Source of the DNA: Wenyingzhuangia marina
Lineage (GTDB): Bacteria; Bacteroidota; Bacteroidia; Flavobacteriales; Flavobacteriaceae
Direction: 5' to 3'
Assembly (NCBI RefSeq): GCF_900130035.1
Contig: NZ_FQXQ01000001.1
Location: forward strand, 434,001 to 498,000
DNA length: 64,000 nucleotides
Part shown: positions 43,463 to 53,504 of the stretch, piece after piece
How the letters are laid out: the number at the start of each line of letters is the position of its first letter
Numbering within the stretch: position 1 is the first letter of the stretch
The notes under the pieces: model-generated
Told to the model about the DNA's origin: nothing
Seen by the model: only the letters and a program-made list of their open reading frames with translations
Databases searched by the model: none
Translations under genes and position numbers: made by a program

Positions 43463-44002
43463 ATGGATATTAAAAAACTCATTAAAGAATGTCAGCAAAA
43501 CAAAACTCAATCGCAATCAAAGCTATATGAGTTGTTTGCTCCTAAACTTTATGCAGTTTGCTACAAATATTCACGCAATCAAGAAGAAGCTGAAGATACT
43601 TTACATGATGGATTTATTACTATTTTAAAAAAAATAGATCAATACCAACATAAAGGATCTTTTGAAGGCTGGATGAAAAGAATTGTAATTAACACCGCTC
43701 TTGAAAAATATAGAAAAGAAAAAGTTTTCCCTTTAATTTCTGAGGATATTAAAGATGAAGTAGAGGTTGAAATTGATGAAGAAAACACTAGTATTGATGA
43801 ACTATTGGCTTGCATTCAAAAACTTCCAAACAGATACAGATTGGTTTTTAACCTTTATGTATTAGATGGATATTCTCATAAAGAAATTGCTAAAATGTTA
43901 GAAATTTCTGAAGGAACTTCAAAATCTAACTTGTCAAGAGCCAAAATGGTTTTAAAAAAATCATTAGAAAATAATCAGCAACAGAACTTGAATTCTATAT
44001 AA
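43463..44002 (+). CDS. ECF-type RNA polymerase sigma factor
   Basis: The 179-residue protein has region 2 (LFAPKLYAVCYKYSRNQEEAEDTLHDGFITILKKI then GSFEGWMKRIVINTALEKYRKEK) and region 4 (LPNRYRLVFNLYVLDGYSHKEIAKMLEISEGTSKSNLSRAKMVLKK). It directs RNA polymerase to a special set of promoters. The gene that follows without a gap encodes a membrane protein with an anti-sigma-like N-terminus. Confidence 0.95.
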   Translation: MDIKKLIKECQQNKTQSQSKLYELFAPKLYAVCYKYSRNQEEAEDTLHDGFITILKKIDQYQHKGSFEGWMKRIVINTALEKYRKEKVFPLISEDIKDEVEVEIDEENTSIDELLACIQKLPNRYRLVFNLYVLDGYSHKEIAKMLEISEGTSKSNLSRAKMVLKKSLENNQQQNLNSI

Positions 44003-45313
44003 ATGAAAGAATCCAAAAACATAGAAAGATTATTTCAAGAAAAACTAAAGGATTTGGAAATGACTCCAAACCCTGCCGTTTGGAATAAAATTGAAAAATC
44101 TATGGCAACTCCAAAAAAATCTAAAAAAAGATTTATTTGGTGGTTCTCAGGTTCTGTTGCTGCATTATTACTCCTAGGTTTTTTGCTTTTTAATGATAAC
44201 ACTTATAAAACCAACGAAATAGCATCAAAAAAGAAAATTAAAACCTTAAAAAAGAATGATAGCACCTACACCAACAAAGACAATCTAGAAAAAGATTTGA
44301 CCCCGATTATTACTAAAAATAATAAATCCGAAAAAGAAGAAAACACCAGAAACATTAACACTGTTGTTCCTAAAAAAAAGACCCCTGTTTATGTTGCTAA
44401 CATAGATAAAAAAACAACAAACAAAAAGCTTAAAACCACCACTCCAAATAAAACCAATACACAACAAACCACTCCTGTAACTACAGATGATTTGGCAAAA
44501 AACATAAACCCTAACACCATCAAACAGGAAACAACATTAGATTCTTCAAAAAAACAAGATTTAGCAGTTGCGTTAAAAAACAAGACATCAAATATTAGAA
44601 GTCACAAAAAAAGCTGGAGTATTGCTCCTGTAGTTTCAGAGTTATTTTACAACTCACTATCAAATAAATCTCCTGTAGACAGTCGCTTAGACAATGCCAC
44701 AAAAAGCGGAGAGAGCTCTACCTCTTTTGGATTAAAAATAGCTTATCAAGCTTCTAAAAAATGGAGAATACAAACAGGAATACATCAAATAAATTTAGCA
44801 CAAACTACAGAAAATGTTGCCGTAGCAAGTATTAGCAAAAACTCTTCATTTGCAAATTCTAGTCAAGCTTTAAGAAGTCCAACAATTAGTAAAAATGATG
44901 AAATCACTTTAATTAACGCAACATCAAATAACGAGTTAAGACAAGAAGATAATAACAACAATCAACTAAGACAAAGTTTTGGATATATAGAAATTCCTGT
45001 TGAAATCAATTATCAATTGTTTGAGACTAACAAACTACAATTTCACTTAGTAGGAGGTGTAAGTAGCCTTTTCTTAACCACCAATAACTTACAAATTGAA
45101 AATCCAAATTATTCTTATTCAGATGGGGAAGCAACCAATTTAAATGATGTTAACTTTAGTTTTAATCTTGGAACTGCTGTAGAATATCATTTTTCTAACA
45201 GTTGGTTTTTTAACTTATCACCTATGTTAAAAATGCAAACACAAACTTTTAACAACACCAATAACAAACCTTATTTATTAGGAGTTTCTACAGGTCTTAA
45301 CTATAAATTTTAG
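44003..45313 (+). CDS. Membrane-spanning partner of the ECF sigma factor, barrel at C-terminus
   Basis: The 436-residue protein starts directly after the sigma factor stop. Its N-terminus (NIERLFQEKLKDLEMTPNPAVWNKIEKSM) is the short cytoplasmic segment found in many proteins after flavobacterial ECF factors. One membrane helix follows (about 43-63), then a Lys/Thr/Asn-rich linker of about 140 residues, and from about 205 a set of alternating strands (SFGLKIAYQASKKWRIQTGIHQINL to LLGVSTGLNYKF) typical of outer-membrane barrels. There is no cleavable signal. The stop overlaps the convergent SGNH gene by 4 bp. Confidence 0.82.
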   Translation: MKESKNIERLFQEKLKDLEMTPNPAVWNKIEKSMATPKKSKKRFIWWFSGSVAALLLLGFLLFNDNTYKTNEIASKKKIKTLKKNDSTYTNKDNLEKDLTPIITKNNKSEKEENTRNINTVVPKKKTPVYVANIDKKTTNKKLKTTTPNKTNTQQTTPVTTDDLAKNINPNTIKQETTLDSSKKQDLAVALKNKTSNIRSHKKSWSIAPVVSELFYNSLSNKSPVDSRLDNATKSGESSTSFGLKIAYQASKKWRIQTGIHQINLAQTTENVAVASISKNSSFANSSQALRSPTISKNDEITLINATSNNELRQEDNNNNQLRQSFGYIEIPVEINYQLFETNKLQFHLVGGVSSLFLTTNNLQIENPNYSYSDGEATNLNDVNFSFNLGTAVEYHFSNSWFFNLSPMLKMQTQTFNNTNNKPYLLGVSTGLNYKF

Positions 45314-46044
45314 TCCGTCATTTTTTCTATAAAAAAAGGCAGTAACCTTTTTACGAATTTCTCGTAAGCCAAAGCTGACGGATGTAAACCGTCACTAGCC
45401 ACCAACTCAGGATGCTCTAATCCTTGTTCTGTTATATCTGTAATATTCAAGAACGTAATTTCGTTATCTAAACAATAATCCTTGGCAAATTTATTGTAAA
45501 CAGCTATTTCATCAGAGGCAGGGAAATTACTTCCATAAGGAGTATAGGTATAATCTGGAATAGACAATACTACTACATGATTCGCATTGTTATTTGCATA
45601 ACTAATTGCTTTTGTAACCAACTCTGGAAATTCTCTTTCATAAACTTCAAAAGAAGCTCCCTGATATTGATTATTCACTCCAATTAACAGAGTAACAAAA
45701 TTGTAATCTTCATCCACTTCTTGAGACTCTAAGGAGTTTATTAAACTAGTTGTTCTCCAACCTGTTTTGGCTACAATTTTTAAATCAATGGTTTTTATTT
45801 CAAAAAAATCATCAATCAGTTTTTGTTTTAATTGCTCAGGAAAGCTGCAAGTGTTACAAACACTTTGACCAATGGTATAACTATCTCCTAAAGCTAAAAT
45901 TTTATAGTGACTATTTAAACCTAAACTATCACTTGTTACAACTTCCTCTACCGGGTCATAAACAACTTCATCTGTAATAGATTCACTGCTACACCCAATT
46001 ACGCAAAACAAAATCCCTAAAAATAAAACCATTAACTTTCTCAT
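45310..46044 (-). CDS. SGNH/GDSL-type esterase lipoprotein
   Basis: The 244-residue protein has a lipobox (LGILFCVIGC) and the SGNH blocks: GDSYTIGQS (nucleophile Ser), GVNNQYQG (block III Asn region) and SDGLHPSALAY (catalytic Asp and His). Such enzymes remove acetyl or other ester groups from sugars. It is located next to a PL11 rhamnogalacturonan lyase locus, so a rhamnogalacturonan acetylesterase-like role is plausible but not shown. A terminator lies between it and the FN3 lipoprotein gene, so the two are separate units. Confidence 0.85.
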   Translation of the reverse strand: MRKLMVLFLGILFCVIGCSSESITDEVVYDPVEEVVTSDSLGLNSHYKILALGDSYTIGQSVCNTCSFPEQLKQKLIDDFFEIKTIDLKIVAKTGWRTTSLINSLESQEVDEDYNFVTLLIGVNNQYQGASFEVYEREFPELVTKAISYANNNANHVVVLSIPDYTYTPYGSNFPASDEIAVYNKFAKDYCLDNEITFLNITDITEQGLEHPELVASDGLHPSALAYEKFVKRLLPFFIEKMTD

Positions 46045-46090
46045 ACTTTACATACGATGAAAAATTAAAATGGTTTTATTAAGGTAAAGA

Positions 46091-46123
46091 AAAAGGCTAG
46101 TCAAAATTATTGACTAGCCTTTT
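46091..46123 (-). terminator. Terminator of the PL11 locus
   Basis: A 14-bp stem (AAAAGGCTAGTCAA, loop AATTA, TTGACTAGCCTTTT) with a T-run in the minus direction, after the FN3 lipoprotein gene. Confidence 0.93.
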
Positions 46124-46169
46124 TTATTGTTATTAAGAAACTATATATTAACTTTTTCTGTTAACTAAT

Positions 46170-46886
46170 TTAGTTTGTCGTAAAGCTCCAAACTGGACCA
46201 TTAGTCTTACCTCCTTTATCATCCATAACATCAACCTTCCAATAATATGTTGTTGCTGCTACCAATGTAGGTGTATCAACAAAAGTTGCTGCTTTAGCAT
46301 CTTGTATTTTTTCAAGATTAGAAGCATCTGAACCAAAATAAACATCATAAGTTAAAAGTTCATCATTCGTATCTACATCTTTTCCATTCCACCTTAATCT
46401 ATATGTTGACCCATCAACCATTGCTTCATCTTTTGGCGTAACAGCCTGTGCTACAAACGGTAAATAATTCGAAGTAGCAACTGCTTCCGTATAAAAACTA
46501 TTTACTGATGAATATTCACTTGACTCATTGTTATTATCAATAGCCTTTACCCTCCAGTAATACGCAACTCCTTTACTAAGAGTTATTGCTTCACTTAAAG
46601 AAGAAGTAGACTCTGACTTCACAATACTAGTGCTCGTAAATTGATTGTCTTTTGCAACTTGTACCTGATAACTAATACCATCTCCTTCAGCATCAGTAGC
46701 CCTATTCCATTCAAAAGTTACTGTATTCCCAATGCACAATGTATTATCTGTTGGTGTTTTTAAAACAGGTACACTTGGTGCGGTGTTATCTGGCTCTTCA
46801 GGAATAATTTCTTCATTACCTCCACCTCCTCCACAAGAAGATAAAAGTAGACAACTTACAAAACTGAAATATATTATTTTTCTCAT
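46170..46886 (-). CDS. Lipoprotein with two fibronectin type III-like domains
   Basis: The 238-residue product has a lipobox (VSCLLLSSC), a Gly-rich tether (GGGGGNEE) and two FN3-like repeats (PSVPVLKTPTDNTLC... AYYWRVKAIDNN and VTPKDEAMVDGSTYRLRW... TYYWKVDVMDDKGG). The YYWxVxxxD pattern marks the end of each. It follows the PL11 lyase gene by 2 bp and may help bind the polysaccharide or hold the enzyme near the cell. No enzyme domain is present. Confidence 0.85.
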   Translation of the reverse strand: MRKIIYFSFVSCLLLSSCGGGGGNEEIIPEEPDNTAPSVPVLKTPTDNTLCIGNTVTFEWNRATDAEGDGISYQVQVAKDNQFTSTSIVKSESTSSLSEAITLSKGVAYYWRVKAIDNNNESSEYSSVNSFYTEAVATSNYLPFVAQAVTPKDEAMVDGSTYRLRWNGKDVDTNDELLTYDVYFGSDASNLEKIQDAKAATFVDTPTLVAATTYYWKVDVMDDKGGKTNGPVWSFTTN

Positions 46887-46888
46887 GA

Positions 46889-49855
46889 TTATTTTTTTAT
46901 GATTGTTAAAGTTAATGGGCTCTCTGCAGAAATTCTTGCCATATAAATACCCGGTGTTACTTTTTCAATATCTAGCTGCACTTTTTGGTTTTCAACAGGA
47001 TAAACCCCTTCTAAAACTTGTTGCCCTTGTGCTGAATATAACTCAACAAACACCTCACTTTGTTTTGTTGGAACTGTTATTTCTGTTCCGTTAGTTGTTG
47101 GGTTTGGATAAGCAGAAACATAATCTGAAGGATTCCCTATATTCTCTATAAAAGTACCTTCACATGGCTTTGCAGTTTTAACCTCAACTATATCCCCTTG
47201 CTTTACAGACATTGTAAAGTTTTTAGAAGAAGTCTCAAGTTTAGAAACTCCATTAACATATACCTGATAAGGAGCCGTACCTTCCTTAATTTCCATAGCA
47301 AGTTCGTTAATAGAAACCTTAGACAAACCTAACAATCTTGTTGCTTCATCAATAGTTACTGTAAAACATTGTTCAAAGTTTTTCCCTTCTATAGTAATAC
47401 AAACAGGATATGTACCTGGTGCCAAATCTGAAATTGTAAACTCATTGCCATTAAAACTATAATCAGTTTCGTTAATATTTACAACATAACTATGAGATTG
47501 AAGAGCATTTATCATCAACATTCCATTATCATGGTCTGCACAAGTTTCAGAAGATGTTCTAATAGTAAAATTATTATATGGTATTGATATTTCTGAAGCA
47601 GCTATAGAAACCTTTACTGGTGAACTATATGACATTCCATCAGTAACTCTATATGTAAAACTATCTGTTATGGCATTTGATGATCCATCATGAACATATG
47701 TAAATGTTCCATCAGCATTAAGCGTTAAAGTTCCATTAGTTACATCTGTAACCAATTCAGCTGTAAGATTATTTTTTTCAGGATCCGTATCATTTTCTAA
47801 AATACTACGAGCACCTCCAACCAAAGATGAAGTAGAACCTCCTTCGGCAACAGTAATTTCATCTGCCACTGCAGTAGGAGCTAGGTTTTCAGCTTTATTA
47901 ACCTTAATATTATATTCTGGAACTCCTTCCATGTCATACCCTAAATAAAAACTAGGATGTGGTGGTTGATTATAATCATTATTTTGCCAAGCAATAGCTA
48001 CTCTATATTGAGGATCATGCATTAAGGTTGGAATTCTATGCTCAGTAACATCTTCTGTGGTAAAAATCACTAAAGCTGTATTATTAAATTTTCTAAACAT
48101 TACTTCTTCCCTCCAATCTCCAAAAAAATCTGCCGATAATGAAGCATTAGATTTACTTCCATTATTTGTTTCTACAGAAGCTTCGAGATACAATGTTTTT
48201 AACCTATCAACCCCCTGATTATTAGGATTCCATTTCTCAATCATCGTTCTATCTAATGTTTCACGCCCTAAGTCACCATCCCACCAAACAGCTGAATTAA
48301 CACCACTGACATTTCCCGTTGGTTTATTGGTTCCTATTTCTCCATCTTGTACATTATAAAAAGTCCCTGAAGAAGACCACATTTCGAATCCTTTATGATT
48401 TGGATCTACATCAGCAGCCAAACCACGACCAACATCACCTGTTGTTTCAACTCCAAATATCGTCTCACCCGTAGCAGCATCTAAAAGTCTTATTCCTTGT
48501 CCGCCATAACAAGGCTCACATTCTAATGGCATCCATATTTCTTGTCCTGGGCGATCAGGATCCATATCTGACATATGTAAAGCATCTCCATGTCCATTAC
48601 CATTAGCCCATAAAAGAGTACCATCATCATCAATAGCAGATGAACCATTAAATACTTCATCTTTTCCATCTCCATCAACATCCCCAATAGTCATTTGGTG
48701 ATTTCCTTGTCCAGTAGCAGCGGAGTTTTCAGCACTACTAGTACTATCAAAAATCCAACGTAATGTAAGGTTTCCATCTCTCCAATCATAAGCAGCACGA
48801 ACCAACTTTTCATAATATCCTCTACCGGTAACAATACTAGGTCTTTCTCCGTCTAAATATGCAACGGCCATTAACAAACGATCTTGACGGTTACCATAAC
48901 CTTTTCCTCCTCTTGGTCTTCCCCAATCATCAGGCAAGCCTCTATTTGGTTCATAAGGCACACTTGCCATAGCCGCACCTGTAATACCATTGAAAATAGT
49001 TAACCAAGCTGGTCCAGACTGTACCCAACCTGACTCAAGTCGATAATCTGCATTTGGATCACCAATTACGTTTCCAACACCATCTACCGTTCCGTCAGCA
49101 GTTCTTAAAGCTACTTCTGCTTTTCCATCTCCATCAAAATCATATACCATAAACTGGTTCATATGAGGTCCTGAATTAACATTATTTCCAAGATTAATTC
49201 TCCACAACAATGTTCCATCCAATCTGTAACAATCAAATATTTGTTGACCATTAATCCCTCCTGAATTATGATTTAATAAGGTTGGATCCCATTTTAATAC
49301 AATTTCATACTCACCATCACCATCCATATCTCCTATACTAGCATCATTTGCAGTATAAGTATAATCCCTCCCATTAGGATAATAATCACCTTCACTATAT
49401 CCAGGTCCAGTTGTATTTCCTGGTGGAATTTGCAAAGGCACTACCAACTGGTTGTTTCCCCAAACAGATACTTCTTTAGAAGCTTCCCCTTCAACACCAT
49501 CAACAACAGGTTTTATAGTATAGGTTCCATTTACTGTAGTATTATCTACAAAGTTTGTAGAATTTGTAATAGGGCTCGTATTAACTTTTGTCGATCCTCT
49601 ATATACATTAAAAGCAATATTAGATGGGTCTAACCCCAATAGACGCCAACTTAAGAACACCTGACTACCAGACTTTCTTATAGCCACAAGTCCCCTATTT
49701 AAATACTCCATTTGTTTAGGAGCCGTAACTACCTCATTTGACATAGTGGTCTTAGAAAATTTTCTCCCCGCAGAACCGCCAACCGTCTCTTGAGCAAAAG
49801 CTCCTTGCTGTATCAGCATAAAAATTGTCAGTAATACAATTCTTTTTAAAATCAT
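46889..49855 (-). CDS. PL11 rhamnogalacturonan lyase with type IX sorting domain
   Basis: The 988-residue protein has a signal peptide (ILKRIVLLTIFMLIQQGAFAQ), a PL11-type catalytic region (about 25-655: QMEYLNRGLVAIRKSGSQVF, DYTYTANDASIGDMDGDGEYEIVLKWDP, repeated DxDGDG calcium loops and SADFFGDWREEVMFRK), a cadherin-like domain (about 665-755), further small beta domains and a C-terminal type IX signal (AYPNPTTNG ... IYMARI ... LTIIKK). PL11 enzymes cleave the rhamnogalacturonan I backbone of pectin by elimination. The longer start at 49903 is an alternative. Confidence 0.93.
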   Translation of the reverse strand: MILKRIVLLTIFMLIQQGAFAQETVGGSAGRKFSKTTMSNEVVTAPKQMEYLNRGLVAIRKSGSQVFLSWRLLGLDPSNIAFNVYRGSTKVNTSPITNSTNFVDNTTVNGTYTIKPVVDGVEGEASKEVSVWGNNQLVVPLQIPPGNTTGPGYSEGDYYPNGRDYTYTANDASIGDMDGDGEYEIVLKWDPTLLNHNSGGINGQQIFDCYRLDGTLLWRINLGNNVNSGPHMNQFMVYDFDGDGKAEVALRTADGTVDGVGNVIGDPNADYRLESGWVQSGPAWLTIFNGITGAAMASVPYEPNRGLPDDWGRPRGGKGYGNRQDRLLMAVAYLDGERPSIVTGRGYYEKLVRAAYDWRDGNLTLRWIFDSTSSAENSAATGQGNHQMTIGDVDGDGKDEVFNGSSAIDDDGTLLWANGNGHGDALHMSDMDPDRPGQEIWMPLECEPCYGGQGIRLLDAATGETIFGVETTGDVGRGLAADVDPNHKGFEMWSSSGTFYNVQDGEIGTNKPTGNVSGVNSAVWWDGDLGRETLDRTMIEKWNPNNQGVDRLKTLYLEASVETNNGSKSNASLSADFFGDWREEVMFRKFNNTALVIFTTEDVTEHRIPTLMHDPQYRVAIAWQNNDYNQPPHPSFYLGYDMEGVPEYNIKVNKAENLAPTAVADEITVAEGGSTSSLVGGARSILENDTDPEKNNLTAELVTDVTNGTLTLNADGTFTYVHDGSSNAITDSFTYRVTDGMSYSSPVKVSIAASEISIPYNNFTIRTSSETCADHDNGMLMINALQSHSYVVNINETDYSFNGNEFTISDLAPGTYPVCITIEGKNFEQCFTVTIDEATRLLGLSKVSINELAMEIKEGTAPYQVYVNGVSKLETSSKNFTMSVKQGDIVEVKTAKPCEGTFIENIGNPSDYVSAYPNPTTNGTEITVPTKQSEVFVELYSAQGQQVLEGVYPVENQKVQLDIEKVTPGIYMARISAESPLTLTIIKK

Positions 49856-50210
49856 TTGCCCCAAGACAGAATGAATAAAATTAAATAATAGTTTTTTTCT
49901 CATCGGAATTATGTAATTGATTTAGATAAACTCTTTTATACAATAAAAAAATGTTTATTCAATTCAAAGTTAATAGACTCCTGCCTAAAAACCATCCTGT
50001 TGTTACCTGATGACTATCAACAAGTTATACTTCACTACGGTAAACTAAAAACAAACACAATGCATAAGACTAAAAAACAGACAGTTAATCAAAATTTAAG
50101 AATTGTACTTTTATCAAAAAAACATTAAAAAACCAACAATATAACTTAATATAGCCGCTGTTAATTGTTAATTCAAAAGAACTAAATCTTTCAATATAAA
50201 TAAAGTCAAT
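49856..50210. other. Noncoding region upstream of the PL11 gene
   Basis: About 350 bp between the PL11 gene and the SpoU methyltransferase gene. It includes a full minus-7 box for the PL11 gene (49965-49972) and AT-rich sequence; the alternative PL11 start at 49903 also falls here. I see no other gene or strong hairpin. Confidence 0.45.
49965..49972 (-). promoter_or_regulatory. Minus-7 box of the PL11 locus
   Basis: TAACTTTG on the minus strand is a full match to TAnnTTTG, 62 bp before the upstream ATG at 49903 and about 110 bp before the preferred start. No clear minus-33 element. Confidence 0.45.
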
Positions 50211-50741
50211 TTAAAATTTAAACTTTTTAAACAAATCCCAAAGCACTATACCAGTAGTTACAGAAATATTTAAAGAGTGCTTGGTTCCGTATTGAGGAAT
50301 TTCAATGCAAAAATCAGAATAATTAATGACTTCTTGCTGCACCCCTTTTACCTCATTCCCCATCACAATGGCATATTTCTGATTAGGCAACACTGAAAAA
50401 TCTTGAAGTTTTACACTATTTTCGGCCTGTTCAATGGCACAAACTTTTACGTTTTCTTTTTTTAATTTTTCAACTAAAGTTAAAGTATCCTCAACATATT
50501 CCCAATCCACAGAATCTGTTGCTCCCAAAGCCGTTTTATGAATTTCTTTGTTTGGAGGTGTGGCTGTAATTCCACATAAATAAATTTTTTCAATCACAAA
50601 TGCATCACTGGTTCTAAATACAGAACCAATATTATTTAAACTTCTAATATTGTCTAAAACTACAATCAAGGGGGTTTTGTCTGTTGCCTTAAAAGCCTCT
50701 ACATCTAACCTATTTAATTCCTTATTTTTTAGTTTACGCAT
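50211..50741 (-). CDS. SpoU/TrmH-family RNA methyltransferase
   Basis: The 176-residue protein has the three SPOUT motifs: NIRSLNNIGSVFRTSDAF, YAIVMGNEVKGVQ and HSLNISVTTGIVLWDL, which form the knotted SAM site. It methylates ribose 2'-O in tRNA or rRNA; the exact target is not clear. It is a single gene, divergent from mutS, and lacks the extra N-terminal domain of large rRNA enzymes. Confidence 0.92.
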   Translation of the reverse strand: MRKLKNKELNRLDVEAFKATDKTPLIVVLDNIRSLNNIGSVFRTSDAFVIEKIYLCGITATPPNKEIHKTALGATDSVDWEYVEDTLTLVEKLKKENVKVCAIEQAENSVKLQDFSVLPNQKYAIVMGNEVKGVQQEVINYSDFCIEIPQYGTKHSLNISVTTGIVLWDLFKKFKF

Positions 50742-50888
50742 TTGTATTTAATTTAAGAAGTATCAAAATTAGCGTATTTCTATCAAAACTGATGAAATTG
50801 TCAATAGAACCTTGATAACTTTTTGACTTATCTTTCCTCCTTTTCCTTAAAAAATTTAATTTCGCTAAGAATCTAAAAAAACAAACCA

Positions 50889-53501
50889 GTGGCTAAAACC
50901 AAAGCAAAAAAAGAAACTCCTTTAATGAAACAATACAATGGTATTAAGGCAAAGTATCCTGATGCGATGTTGTTGTTTAGAGTGGGAGATTTTTACGAAA
51001 CTTTTGGTACAGATGCCATAAAAGCGGCTAAAGTTTTAAACATTACTTTAACCAAACGTGGTGCGGGTAGTGATTCTGAAACAGCTTTGGCAGGATTCCC
51101 ACATCATTCTTTAAATACTTATTTACCTAAATTGGTAAAATCTGGATTACGTGTGGCTATTTGTGATCAGTTAGAAGATCCTAAAATGACCAAAACCATT
51201 GTAAAACGTGGTGTTACAGAATTGGTAACTCCTGGAGTTGCTTTAAATGATGAAGTACTACAATCTAAAAACAACAACTTTTTAGCTGCCGTACATTTTG
51301 GAAAGAAAAATTTAGGAGTTTCGTTTTTAGACATCTCAACTGGAGAGTTTTTAGCTGCTCAAGGAGATGCAGCTTATATAGATAAATTATTGCAAAACTT
51401 TTCACCAAGTGAAATTTTGGTAGAAAAGAAAAATAAGGTTTTGTTTAACGAAACTTTTGGAGAACGTTTCCACACTTTTTATTTAGATGATTGGGTTTTT
51501 CAAATAGAATTTGCCAAAGAAAGTTTGTTAAATCACTTTAAAGTAAATTCTTTAAAAGGATATGGAGTAGAAAATTTACCTGAAGGAATCATTTCATCTG
51601 GGGCTATTTTATATTATTTATCCGAAACGCAACACAATCAATTAACACATATTACCGCTATTCAACGTGTTCATGAAAATGAATATGTTTGGATGGACAG
51701 GTTTACGGTTCGTAACCTAGAACTGTATCATTCTACCAATGAAAATGCAATTACTTTACTAAGTACTATAGATCAAACCAACTCCCCAATGGGAAGTCGT
51801 TTGTTAAAACGATGGCTGGCTTTGCCTTTAAAAGAACCTAGCCAAATTATCAAAAGACATGAAGTAGTGAATTACTTTATGAATCATGATGATTTTTACA
51901 AAACGACTGAATATCAAATCAAACAAATTAGTGATATTGAGCGTTTGATTTCTAAAGTTGCTACAGGGAAAATAAACCCTAGAGAAGTAGTTTATTTAAA
52001 ACAATCTTTAGATGCTATTATTCCCATTAAAAAAGCTGCCGAAGAGAGTGATAACATCACCTTAAAAGCCATTGGTGAACAATTGCAAGATTGTGCTTTA
52101 TTAAGAGAAAAAATTGCTACTATTTTAGTAAGTGATGCTCCTGTAAGCATCAACAAAGGAAATGCAATTGCTTCTGGAGTATCAGAAGAATTAGACGACT
52201 TAAGAAATATTTCTAATTCAGGAAAAGAATACTTAGACAATCTTGTAAAAAGAGAAACTGAAAAAACAGGAATTTCTTCTTTAAAAATAGCCTTTAACAA
52301 TGTTTTTGGATATTATATTGAAGTAAGAAACACTCATAAAGACAAAGTTCCCGAAGACTGGATTCGTAAGCAAACTTTGGTAAATGCAGAACGTTATATT
52401 ACCGAAGAATTAAAAGAATACGAAACCAAAATTTTAGGTGCCGAAGAAAAAATTGCCTTATTAGAGCAACAAATTTTTAACCAATTAATTCAATTTTTAA
52501 TTGATTATATACAACCTATTCAGCTAAACGCAAATTTAATTGCTCAACTAGATTGCTTGTGTGGTTTTGCTACTTTGGCTATGCAAAATAGTTACGTAAG
52601 ACCCACCATTGATGAAAGCACCGAAATTGAAATCAAAAACGGTCGCCATCCTGTGATTGAAAAACAATTGGCTTTTGGTGAAGAATACATAGCCAACGAC
52701 ATCAATCTGAACAGAAATCAACAACAAATTATTATGATTACCGGACCTAACATGTCGGGTAAATCTGCCATTTTAAGACAAACTGCTTTGATTGTTTTAT
52801 TAGCACAAATGGGTAGTTACGTACCTGCACAACAAGCAAGAATCGGGGTAGTTGATAAAATTTTCACCCGTGTTGGAGCCAGTGATAATATTTCTATGGG
52901 AGAATCTACTTTTATGGTAGAAATGAATGAAACCGCAAGTATTCTAAACAACGTATCAGAACGTAGTTTGATTTTATTAGATGAAATTGGTCGTGGAACC
53001 AGTACTTATGATGGAATTTCTATTGCTTGGGCCATTGCAGAATATTTACATGAACACCCAAGTCAGGCAAAAACCTTATTTGCTACACATTATCATGAAT
53101 TGAATGATATGACCAGCACTTTTCCACGTGTTAAAAACTTTAACGTATCGGTAAAAGAGCTAAAAGATAAAGTAATCTTTTTACGCAAACTAACCGCCGG
53201 AGGAAGCGAACACAGTTTTGGTATACACGTAGCAAAATTAGCAGGAATGCCACAAGCCGTGATTCACAGAGCCAACAAAATGTTAACGCAGTTAGAAAAA
53301 AGTCACGGTTTAGAAAACAACAAAGCCAAAATTGAATCCGTAGGAAAAGAAGACGACTATCAGTTGAGCTTTTTTCAATTAGACGACCCTTTATTAGAAG
53401 GAATTAAGGATGAAATTTTAGCGACGAACATCGATAATCTTACTCCAGTAGAAGCGTTGATGAAATTAAATGAAATCAAAAGAATGTTAATGGGTAAATA
53501 A
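50889..53501 (+). CDS. mutS: DNA mismatch repair protein MutS
   Basis: MutS recognises mismatches and starts repair with MutL. The 870-residue protein has the mismatch-binding Phe motif ([10 protein letters not shown]), the Walker A loop [10 protein letters not shown], the Walker B DEIGRGTS and the FATHYHEL motif. It starts with GTG; this gives the normal N-terminus ([24 protein letters not shown]). It heads a run of five close plus-strand genes ending with a histidine kinase. Confidence 0.98.
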   Translation: MAKTKAKKETPLMKQYNGIKAKYPDAMLLFRVGDFYETFGTDAIKAAKVLNITLTKRGAGSDSETALAGFPHHSLNTYLPKLVKSGLRVAICDQLEDPKMTKTIVKRGVTELVTPGVALNDEVLQSKNNNFLAAVHFGKKNLGVSFLDISTGEFLAAQGDAAYIDKLLQNFSPSEILVEKKNKVLFNETFGERFHTFYLDDWVFQIEFAKESLLNHFKVNSLKGYGVENLPEGIISSGAILYYLSETQHNQLTHITAIQRVHENEYVWMDRFTVRNLELYHSTNENAITLLSTIDQTNSPMGSRLLKRWLALPLKEPSQIIKRHEVVNYFMNHDDFYKTTEYQIKQISDIERLISKVATGKINPREVVYLKQSLDAIIPIKKAAEESDNITLKAIGEQLQDCALLREKIATILVSDAPVSINKGNAIASGVSEELDDLRNISNSGKEYLDNLVKRETEKTGISSLKIAFNNVFGYYIEVRNTHKDKVPEDWIRKQTLVNAERYITEELKEYETKILGAEEKIALLEQQIFNQLIQFLIDYIQPIQLNANLIAQLDCLCGFATLAMQNSYVRPTIDESTEIEIKNGRHPVIEKQLAFGEEYIANDINLNRNQQQIIMITGPNMSGKSAILRQTALIVLLAQMGSYVPAQQARIGVVDKIFTRVGASDNISMGESTFMVEMNETASILNNVSERSLILLDEIGRGTSTYDGISIAWAIAEYLHEHPSQAKTLFATHYHELNDMTSTFPRVKNFNVSVKELKDKVIFLRKLTAGGSEHSFGIHVAKLAGMPQAVIHRANKMLTQLEKSHGLENNKAKIESVGKEDDYQLSFFQLDDPLLEGIKDEILATNIDNLTPVEALMKLNEIKRMLMGK

Positions 53502-53504
53502 AAT

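Noticed and set aside
45310-49855. Full polysaccharide utilisation locus
   Set aside because: No SusC/SusD pair or dedicated sensor is next to the PL11 gene; the ECF genes nearby are on the opposite strand and not clearly linked.
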